NCBI GenBank assembly: GCA_023014485.1 | Contig: JAJOZX010002363.1 | Location: 166,001-230,000 of the forward strand | DNA length: 64,000 nt | Direction of reading: 5' to 3' | From: Bathynomus jamesi | Lineage: Eukaryota > Arthropoda > Malacostraca > Isopoda > Cirolanidae | Shown: positions 55,814-64,000 of the stretch, piece by piece | Numbering within the stretch: the first letter of the stretch is position 1 | Layout: each line of letters opens with the position of its first letter | Made by a program: the position numbers and the translations under genes | The notes under the pieces: generated by a model | The model's input: the letters and a program-made list of their open reading frames with translations, nothing else | Database searches by the model: none | What the model was told of the DNA's origin: nothing

Positions 55814-58800
55814 GGGTCATTCTCTGTCAGATCAACCAGTGCCTAACACCCTCATCTCTCAGATTTTGCTGAAATTTGGTTTATAGGGAGTTTGTGGGCC
55901 CTGAATCCATTTATGAAATTATAAGGTCAATCCGACCAACGGTTCAAGAGATATGACCTCGGGAAATTTGAGGTCACTTGCGAGGTCACTAACATTTGGC
56001 GACCCATAACTTGGGTAATAATGGTCACAATTATATAAAAGTATATATCTTTAGAATCAGAAAATGACAAGGAATCCAAATATGCAAGTGTTAGAACTCT
56101 AGGTTGAAAAATAAAAAAGTTACACTGTAACCAAAATTTGAGGTCACGATTTGACCTCTGGGGTATCAAATGAGATTTTTTTTTTAAATGTAAAAAATGA
56201 AGGCATTGGCATTGGCTATTAGAATCAGCAAAAAAAGTTTGTTTATGTTAGTATTTTTCATGTAACTAACATATAAGTGAACACCATATTCATAAGTTGT
56301 GCGTCAATTCTACCTATTTTTTCACACTTAAGCTCATAATTTGACCTATAGAAATTAAAATTACATTTTTTTATAGATATAAAAACAAAGGCAAAAAATG
56401 TAAAATTGTATTTCACTGCTAATCTACACTGGCAATAATAGTTATAATAGTGAAAGGGGAAGACCTACTTAGAGGATTCATGTGCTAGCCTAATACAATT
56501 TTTGCATGCTTGATGCTCTCATCAATTTCTTTTTGTGGAAAAATGTATTGAATTCTGCTGCCTCCTCTTAGGGTAGGACAACTCATTACAGTTAATATAT
56601 GATGTCCTGGCACTGCACATGAATCCTTGTTTGATGGATAATAATATGCACTTGATCATGATGACCCAGAGGGATGTAGAAAGTTCACAGTGAAATCATC
56701 AAACTCTTCACAATATTCCTCCACAATTCCATACCAAACTTGCATGTCATAAATGCAGCCAACATACTCTCCTGGTTTGACACATTTTAGGTTACCAAGC
56801 ATTGCAGGTTCATTAGTAAAATGACTTCCTTATTCTTTTCTTTTCTCCAATGCCACTTGAAATGGGATACACCATCAGTTCTTCCTTGTTTAGCGGAACA
56901 AATCTATGATATTTCTGAGTTCCAGGAATAGCCCTACTATCCTTGAATCGATGTTCCAACCGTTCTTCTGCATCTTTCAAATCAGCTGTAGTTACAAAGA
57001 AAAAATTTATCTTCTTGCTCAAGTTTTCTTCACAAAACTGAAACATGTGTTCTGGTGTAAGAATTTGCCTCTCTGTAGTTCTCTGCAAACTGGCACGAGC
57101 AGTAGCTCTTTTCACTGTTCCTCCAATCCCATCACATGCATTTTTGCCATGGGATGTAGCAAAGAAGTGCCATTCACAAGACAGACCAAAATCCTCTTCA
57201 TGGTAACAGAGATTTGTGAAGTTGTATCTGTTCTTATATTGGCCAGCATATCCATCTGAGAAATAGTGCACCTTCTTCAATTGTGGGCATCTGAATTTAA
57301 CATATGTCATAAGCTTCAATATGAATGAGTAAACCATTATAGTGTTGTGTTTTAGTGATGCAGATAAGAAACAGACACTAAAATGGCTAAGTTCCTGGTC
57401 TGCAGATGATCTATAATAGATGACAAAAGGGTGAACTGTACACTGTGAATTGTCCCAGTGAAACCCTTGGGCAGCATCCTGGACAATGAAAGAATAATTC
57501 TCAGAGAAATCACCTACTATAACTACCTCGCTCTGAGGTGGTAGTGTTTCTTTCAACTGCTTGAAGTACTGTGATTGTTGCTGAGCAACAAGTGATGATG
57601 AACCATGCGGGATATTTTCATGCTTAGGGATGATAAGTATTAATGAAGTGGCTCCACCTTATCAACCATTGTACAACGGTCAACAGTCACCCATTGCTTG
57701 TAAGATATTTCATTTGGAGCTGATTTCACACTGTCAAGTAACTCAAGAAAATCCAGGACACCCTCTTCTCTTGGGCAATCATTGCAAAGTTGCATCATGC
57801 AAGTCTCTCTTTCTGTACTGCAGACACTGTAATCCATAAGATCCTTGTATGAAAGACCTCTTTCTCCCAATGCAGCCAGCTGCAATTTTGGATTTTGATG
57901 GTATGTGCAGACACAGACAGAATGAGTCCCACCACTACCGGCAAGCACACAATATGATGGCCGTAATTTTGCAAATGTGGAAAATCCTATTTTGGGATTC
58001 TTTTCATCATTTTTATATAGTTCAAACATCTCTCTTAAATTCCCGAGGACCAATCGTTTTTGCACCTTCATTGCACCTTCAGCACTGATAACTTTCACGC
58101 AATCCTTTTGGCCAGGACACATACGACTAACCTCTTCTGACTTATAGAATCTTCTAACTATATCTTTGTGTTCTTCAGATATCACTTTTCCTTTGCTCAT
58201 TAGTGGAATCTTCGGAAGGATTCCATGTTCTGATTTAAGTGAACGGCTTCTTTTCACCATGTATGTTGTAGTTTGAAAGAAACTAGCTGTTTTTTTCAAT
58301 TGTGTATGGTGAGAGTGTCAATATTTGTAGTTTGTGATGGTGACATTTGCTCTCCAGGAAGACTGTTTCAATTCATTCATTAATTTGTCTAGATGTTTTT
58401 CAGATTTAGTTTCAGGTTTTGAAGTATCACTTACCTCCTCGGTAATTTGAACACCATAACTGAGTTCTAGCCTGTCCTTCAGGTGTTTCTGAGCAGATGA
58501 TAGCTTACCACGAGCCTTGCGCTTTTTCTGGCTTAATGACAGCCCTTCTGAAAAGAACAGAAAAAAAGGTTTCACACACCTGAATATTAGTAATTAAATA
58601 TTAATTATAGTACCTTAAATGCTATATAATTGGCTATATAGTAGATCAAACAGACCTTGTAGTAAAGTATAAGTTATTATATTAATTTATTACTTACTTT
58701 TTTTAACTGGTGTTTGGTCCAGAAATGCTAGAACTGGTTCAACTGAAGTTGAAGGATTTTCCTTTATCAAGCAATCACTGTCATTGTCCAGATCTTGAAT

Positions 58801-60127
58801 TGAAGAGATGTTACTCAAGCCACTGATAGTAGATGATTCATTTGAATCCTGCTCAGACTCGTTGTTTTCAGTGGTACTAAGTATAGTGGGGTTTTTCATT
58901 ATCAGTGTCCAGCAGTTCACACAACAATGAGTCTTTTTTCACTCTTCCAGCACATTTTTTCAACAAGTACATCAGTCACTTTTCTAAGATTGATTGTTAT
59001 GCGTTTCTTGTGTTTTTGAATAGGGTCCTGGCAGTATTTCAAGTGCCGAACCATTGTATTTTGATCTGTAAAGATATAGGATTTACAATTAGGTGATATA
59101 TATTTTTTAGAAAATATATAGCTATACACACTTAATATTTTAGGCCTTGATAGTCTCTGAGGCTCATTAAAACACCATACCCACCAGCCACCCACAGTGC
59201 TGGCTGGAACTGTACTAACCTGTAGACAAGGAATTTTGCAACTATCTGTGTTGATTCTGCACTTAGACAAGTAGCAACATGTTTCAACAGGTTTGTTTAG
59301 GCTACATGTGAGCTTAGTCTTCCCCTTTCACTATTATAACTATTATTGCCAGTGTAGATTAGCAGTGAAATACAATTTTTATTAAATTCTTGGAGCTTGA
59401 GGTCAAATTGATAGCTAAGATATAAAAATTCCTTGAAATGACAAGCAATTTATAAATATGGTGTTCACTTATAAGTTAGTTACATGAAAAGTACCAACAT
59501 AAACAAACTTTTTATGATTGTTTCTATTAGTCAAGAACTCTGACTTTGTTTTTTATATCTATAAAAAATGTAATTTTAATTTCTATAGGTCAAATTATGA
59601 GGTTGTGTGAAAAATAGGTAGAATTGACGCACAACTTATGAATATGGTGTTCACTTATATGTTAGTTACATGAAAAATACTAACATAAACAAACTTTTTT
59701 TTGCTGATTCTAATAGCCAATGCCAATGCCTTCATTTTTTACATTTAAAAAAAAAATTCTCATTTGATACCCAGAGGTCAAATCGTGACCTCAAATTTTG
59801 GTTACAGTGTAACTTTTTTATTTTTCAACCTAGAGTTCTAAAACCTGCATATTTGGATTCCTTGTCGTTTTCTGATTCTAAATATATATACTTTTATATA
59901 ATTATGACAATTATTACCCAAGTTATGGCTCGCCAAATGTTAGTAACCTCGCGAGTGACCTCAAATTGCCCGAGGTCATATCTCTTGAACCGTTGGTCGG
60001 ATTGACCTTATAATTTCAGAAATGGATTCAGGGCTCACAAACTCCTTATAAACCAAATTTCAGCAAAATATGAGAGATGAGGGTGTTAATTTCAATTTTT
60101 TTTGGTTGATCTGACAGAGAATGACCC
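55814..60127 (-). mobile_element. DNA transposon D, Sola-like, inside element B
   Basis: Ends GGGTCATTCTCTGTCAG and CTGACAGAGAATGACCC are exact inverted repeats, extended inward over about 657 bp on the left (to 56470) and 811 bp on the right (from 59317). The 4-bp target TTCT is duplicated (55810-55813 and 60128-60131). The insertion lies inside the second exon of element B (HLKE and ADLER). The right TIR is longer because a segment near 59455-59530 is partly duplicated at 59645-59715. The transposase is on the minus strand. Confidence 0.93.
56475..59056 (-). pseudogene. Transposase of element D
   Basis: Exon 1 (from an acceptor at 59068; MVRHLKYCQDPIQKHKKRI, then CVNC) carries the N-terminal Cys/His domain and an acidic Ser-rich part. 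Exon 2 starts near 58560 (EGLSLSQKKRKARGKLSSAQ). The main part encodes FYKSEEVSRMCPGQKDCV, IGFSTFAKLRPSYCVLAGS, THSVCVCTYHQNPKLQL, then GDFSENYSFIV, YFSDGYAGQYKNRYNF and FATSHGKNACDGIGGTVKR. The three core aspartates are spaced 84 and 40 residues apart. The tail (VKPGEYVGCIYDMQVWYGIV) is SH3-like. Frameshifts near 58916, 58335, 58275, 57615 and 56830 and a TGA in the tail inactivate it. Confidence 0.83.
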
Positions 60128-60273
60128 TTCTTTGAGATGCTGTTTACTCAGTGGCTCACCAACATCTTGAACTTCAGTGGCAAATGCAGTTTCCAACTTC
60201 CTCTTGAGGGAGGTTGAAGCTTTTTTGTATTTTTGTGAAACTGCCTTTGATCTTCTTCCACTGCTCAGGGCAT
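60128..60273 (-). pseudogene. Element B transposase, second exon
   Basis: An acceptor (ATTTTTCAG) at 60274 starts an exon that encodes ALSSGRRSKAVSQKYKKAST and KLETAFATEVQDVGEPLSKQ. It is cut by element D and ends on the other side at 55796 with the donor GAG|GTAAG. It corresponds to the short basic exon 2 of A and D. Confidence 0.8.
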
Positions 60274-60371
60274 CTGAAAAATATTTGAAATGCAATTAAT
60301 TAATAAATATAAGTATGACATATCTAGTGGCAACAATCTGAATTTCTGAACTGAAGTATATTTTTTAGATA

Positions 60372-60376
<5 letters not shown>

Positions 60377-60411
<35 letters not shown>
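60377..60411. repeat. (TA)n microsatellite
   Basis: About 17 TA units lie in the first intron of element B. Confidence 0.9.
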
Positions 60412-60414
<3 letters not shown>

Positions 60415-60499
60415 TAGGTGTAAGACAACTATATCTGAATTAAATTTCAGCTGACAGTATAAAAATGCATTATCTGTACACACATTAATAGCTAGTTAA

Positions 60500-60866
60500 G
60501 TAATTTCACTGAGGTAACATGAAGTTGCTCTAAAGTTGCATTAAGATCTTCTCATTGAATATCTTTATCCGTTTCAGTACATTTTCTTGGAATTTTTTCT
60601 GGGGATATGTCAGGTGAAGTAGTCATACTTTCAGTACTACTAGTTATTGTTTCTGGCAATCTGAATAATTCTTCAGGTTTTGCATGTTTATTAATTCATT
60701 TCAAACAATTTATACAAACTTCTGATTCATCACTGAAATTATATTTAGGGTCACTATTTTCAACAAGAAGCTTTGGAAGTGGCCTCAAGTTTTGCAGAAT
60801 AGGCTTTTTTTGCAGTTCAAAAGGGTTGCAACAGCGCTTGTTATAGCTTTTATGTGTAGACATTTT
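60500..60866 (-). pseudogene. Element B transposase, first exon
   Basis: The exon begins MKMSTHKSYNKRCCNPFELQ and continues ESEVCINCLK, the same Cys/His-type N-terminal domain as in A and D, followed by an acidic Ser/Thr-rich part. Two TGA codons interrupt it (complement of 60696-60698 and 60552-60554). The end resembles the VTPVKK exon end of the others. Confidence 0.75.
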
Positions 60867-61379
60867 CATCAAACACTTTTACTGATTTAAAACTGTTCAA
60901 AATTAAAAAAAATATGTACATTAAATGAGAACACAGTGAATGCTTTGCACATCACAAAAAACAAAATAAAGATCTCTCTACTTAGGCAATAGTTATCCTG
61001 GGTAGGATTGCCACTTTTTTAATATCCACATGGGATTTTTTTTTAACCAATTTACCCAACAATCGAATGGGGGAAGATATTTTATGGTAGGTACTGGTGT
61101 TTTATGTTTAGTTCTTAGAATACTAGTTTAACACACATGTATTTACATTTTTAACAAGTACACCAATCTATATACCAGAAGTCAATGAGAATGTTGAACA
61201 GTTTGTTAGAAATTATTCTCTTTTAAGTGAAAGTAGTAATTTTCAAATCTGTAAATACCTATTTTATATGCAAATACACATATATTTCTTTTCATATATT
61301 GATAGAATAAGGTTGAAACTCATTTTTTGCATATATGAAAATTTTAAAAAATCTGTACGTAATTTAGGGGGGGCAGGAC

Positions 61380-62290
61380 TAGTGATGTAAAAAATAATTA
61401 ATATAGATATTGCCAATTTAATTATAAGGTATACTTTTGCAATGATATATATTATAAAAATAAATAAATAAATAAATAATAAAATAGGCCATATGGTACC
61501 AGTATAGAATGTCCTTTTCAGCCTATTTACAGAAAAAACTGGCCTCTTTCTTGCACTGAAAGTCTTGTATCTTGAGATCCATTAAACTTGCGAGAACACT
61601 GGCTGGGAGCTGACTGCCCATTGTCCAACCTTTCCAGGACTCTCCCATCCATGCCTCGGATTTTGAATCTCCCACTTAACTATCCTTTAGACCCGCGATG
61701 ACATATTCCCCCCCCCCCCCCCCCCCCCGAGACCATCCATATATATATATATATACATACACATACAGTCATACACCCATATACATATATACCAATATAT
61801 ACATAAATACTTATATACACATTTATATCTATTGTATACCCCATACACATGCATACATCCAGAATTCCAGATACATACGCATGCATACTCACATATATAC
61901 CTACACAAACTCATACACCTCTATTTCGCCCTTTCATTACCTCCGAGATCATTTAGCACATAGTAATATCCATACAGCCAAAAGAAACCAATTAAGCACA
62001 GACAGAGCAGCAAAGCTAGTATTTATATCCCAAAATGCAAAATTCCAAGAAAGTGAAGTAAAACATGGTGCTACATTGGCTTCGTCAACATCCAAATCTG
62101 CAATAAATACCAGTACCTGTGATATTGAAACTATTTGCTTTAATCAATCTAGTGATAATGATTCTTCAATGGAAATAGAATCAGATAATGAAAGTTAAAC
62201 AGCATTAGGTTAACACAAAGGTTAAAGAAAGAGATGAATATTTATATTTTTTTTATTTTTCTATTTGGAATATATATATATATATATATA
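61380..62290. other. Simple-repeat-rich segment with a hAT tail
   Basis: After the broken end of element B come (AATA)n at 61459-61483, a run of 21 C (61708-61728), a TATACA-type tract (61737-61920) and (TA)n at 62269-62290. At 61945-62198 the plus strand encodes a short hAT-like end (RNQLSTDRAAKLVFISQNAK would match the C-terminal motif) followed by a Ser/Asp-rich tail and a stop. The long frame over the TATACA tract is not a gene. Confidence 0.5.
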
Positions 62291-62291
62291 T

Positions 62292-64000
62292 ACACAAACT
62301 CAGAATGGTTCCCTGAGAACATTATATGTTAAACACAGACCGTGCATGGAACAAGGAACTCTTCTGGGAAAATTAAATCCACTATAGTCCGAATAAGTAA
62401 TGGTAAATGACAAATACCATAGTTTTTTCTTTTTCATGATTTTAGCCCGACGTGGGCAACGGGTCTCTCGCAAAGAGATCCCATAAATATAGCTTCCCTC
62501 ACCAGCTATCTGCAAAGCAGACAGGATCCAGCTTTGGGACATGGATCTAGGGTTTAAAGCAAGCCTAGATCCCTACATTCAGAACCTCTATATAAGTAAA
62601 AGACTCGTTGCATTCACGTCGTGTTGAATAAATCAAAGAAAAAGGGGTAACTATTGTATTTTTAGCCAAAAAAACAAAACTTAAACCTCAACCGGGACAT
62701 TGAGCGTCCACTTTTCAAGGCACGAAACACGTCCGTTTAGTATACACAAACTCAGAATGGTTCCCTGAGAACATTATATGTTAAACACAGACCGTGCATG
62801 GAACAAGGAACTCTTCTGGGAAAATTAAATCCACTATAGTCCGAATAAGTAATGGTAAATGACAAATACCATAGTTTTTTCTTTTTCATGATTTTAGCCC
62901 ACGTGGGCAACGGGTCTCTCGCAAAGAGATCCCATAAATATAGCTTCCCTCACCAGCTATCTGCAAAGCAGACAGGATCCAGCTTTGGGACATGGATCTA
63001 GGGTTTAAAGCAAGCCTAGATCCCTACATTCAGAACCTCTATATAAGTAAAAGACTCGTTGCATTCACGTCGTGTTGAATAAATCAAAGAAAAAGGGGGT
63101 AACTATTGTATTTTTAGCCAAAAAAACCAAAACTTAAACCTCAACCGGGACATTGAGTCCACTTTTCAAGGCACGAAACACGTCCGTTTAGTATACACAA
63201 ACTCAGAATGGTTCCCTGAGAACATTATATGTTAAACACAGACCGTGCATGGAACAAGGAACTCTTCTGGGAAAATTAAATCCACTATAGTCCGAATAAG
63301 TAATGGTAAATGACAAATACCATAGTTTTTTTCTTTTTCATGATTTTAGCCCGACGTGGGCAACGGGTCTCTCGCAAAGAGATCCCATAAATATAGCTTC
63401 CCTCACCAGCTATCTGCAAAGCAGACAGGATCCAGCTTTGGGACATGGATCTAGGGTTTAAAGCAAGCCTAGATCCCTACATTCAGAACCTCTATATAAG
63501 TAAAAGACTCGTTGCATTCACGTCGTGTTGAATAAATCAAAGAAAAAGGGGTAACTATTGTATTTTTAGCCAAAAAAACCAAAACTTAAACCTCAACCGG
63601 GACATTGAGCATCCACTTTTCAAGGCACGAAACACGTCCGTTTAGTATACACAAACTCAGAATGGTTCCCTGAGAACATTATATGTTAAACACAGACCGT
63701 GCATGGAACAAGGAACTCTTCTGGGAAAATTAAATCCACTATAGTCCGAATAAGTAATGGTAAATGACAAATACCATAGTTTTTTCTTTTTCATGATTTT
63801 AGCCCGACGTGGGCAACGGGTCTCTCGCAAAGAGATCCCAAAAATATAGCTTCCCTCACCAGCTATCTGCAAAGCAGACAGGATCCAGCTTTCGGACATG
63901 GATCTAGGGTTTAAAGCAAGCCTAGATCCCTACATTCAGAACCTCTATATAAGTAAAAGACTCGTTGCATTCACGTCGTGTCCCAAAGCTGGATCCTGTC
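62292..64000 (+). repeat. Tandem satellite, unit about 452 bp
   Basis: Units start at 62292, 62744, 63195 and 63649 (ACACAAACTCAGAATGG), so periods are 452, 451 and 454 bp, and copies differ by only a few bases. Each unit contains a hairpin (GGGTCTCT ... AGAGATCCC), a TATATAAG box about 45 bp upstream of GAATAAATC, and CTAGATCC repeats. Such signals could make each unit a former LTR or promoter-bearing element. The open frames in each unit repeat with it and have no recognisable product. Confidence 0.92.
63981..64000. repeat. Inversion junction in the satellite
   Basis: The fourth unit breaks at CACGTCGTG (63980), and the last 20 bases, TCCCAAAGCTGGATCCTGTC, are the reverse complement of a segment found in every unit (for example near 63890). 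The array therefore turns back on itself. Confidence 0.85.

Larger units (their letters stand above)
47678..61379 (-). mobile_element. DNA transposon B, Sola-like, with nested insertions
   Basis: The left end begins GGGTCATTCCATGACAAATC at 47678. Inner left TIR (48003-48160) is inverted at about 61230-61379, where the right TIR stops short at GCAGGACT. Between them lie, in order, a hAT-like element (49211-53272), a hAT (54434-55684) and element D (55814-60127). Removing them leaves roughly 4.1 kb, the size of A and D. The transposase exons are collinear on the minus strand across all insertions, which confirms a single element. Part of the right end is lost. Confidence 0.85.

Noticed and set aside
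61698..61920. Tyr/Ile/Thr-rich frame
   Set aside because: It is translated microsatellite (TATACA-type) and poly-C; only the part from about 61945 has protein-like content.
62300..63899. 80-aa minus-strand frames at 62300-62542 and 63657-63899
   Set aside because: They recur because the satellite unit recurs; the frame is broken in the second unit and matches nothing known.
62292..64000. Direct repeats considered as a CRISPR array
   Set aside because: Units are about 452 bp with no spacers; this is a eukaryotic satellite.
36509..64000. Further cullin-2 exons
   Set aside because: No plus-strand frame resembles the next cullin segment; the open frames all belong to transposons or have no match.

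Overview
The window is eukaryotic and almost entirely mobile DNA. Introns with GT/AG borders, spliced transposase genes, LTR retrotransposons, hAT, mariner, pogo/Tigger and Helitron elements, AT-rich spacers and no operons all point to an animal. The one host gene I can support is the first coding exon of a cullin-2 orthologue (36284-36508). A 300-bp tract of TTAGG/ATAGG pentamers (the arthropod telomere unit) suggests an arthropod. A repeat-rich crustacean-like genome is a guess from general character only.

Left third (1-21,400). A broken BEL/Pao retrotransposon (176-762 and 6570-9980) is split by a CsRn1-type Ty3/Gypsy element (763-6565, TSD AGTG), and the junction region is tandemly duplicated (1-846). 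Next come a ZMYM1-like hAT transposase on the minus strand carrying its own MITE, a decayed LINE holding two further hAT-type insertions, a nearly intact mariner (D34D, one stop codon), two large palindromes, a small zinc-ribbon ORF, the telomere-like tract and a short Helitron.

Middle (21,600-36,500). 5' exons of a DDD-type transposase relative abut a hAT-like gene, which is cut by a young 10.9-kb Ty3/Gypsy element (23786-34721, TSD TTAT, near-identical 1.06-kb LTRs). This element has an uncommon layout: protease, RT, RNase H, an OTU-like cysteine protease domain, a second retropepsin-like domain, integrase, then a Ser/Asp-rich tail. The cullin-2 exon follows.

Right half (36,500-62,200) reads as part of a very long cullin-2 intron. 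It holds three 4.1-4.3-kb DNA transposons (A 38032-42227; B 47678 to about 61379; D 55814-60127) of one superfamily: long TIRs starting GGG, 4-bp TSDs, three to four exons, an N-terminal Cys/His domain, a D84D40D core and a C-terminal SH3-like domain. Sola is the nearest named superfamily I can suggest. B is a nest: it contains a hAT-like element (49211-53272), which contains a BED-finger hAT (49259-50659), which contains a pogo-type MITE (49588-50410); B also holds another hAT (54434-55684) and element D. A second hAT-like family member lies at 43599-46725. Most of these borders are confirmed by exact target-site duplications.

The right end (62292-64000) is a satellite of about 452 bp per unit that flips orientation at 63980/63981. 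I see no tRNA, rRNA, CRISPR or prokaryotic operon. Nearly all TE genes here carry stops or frameshifts; the gag and 3' pol ORFs of the 10.9-kb Gypsy and the C-terminal ORF of the 43.6-46.7-kb hAT-like element are the longest open ones.
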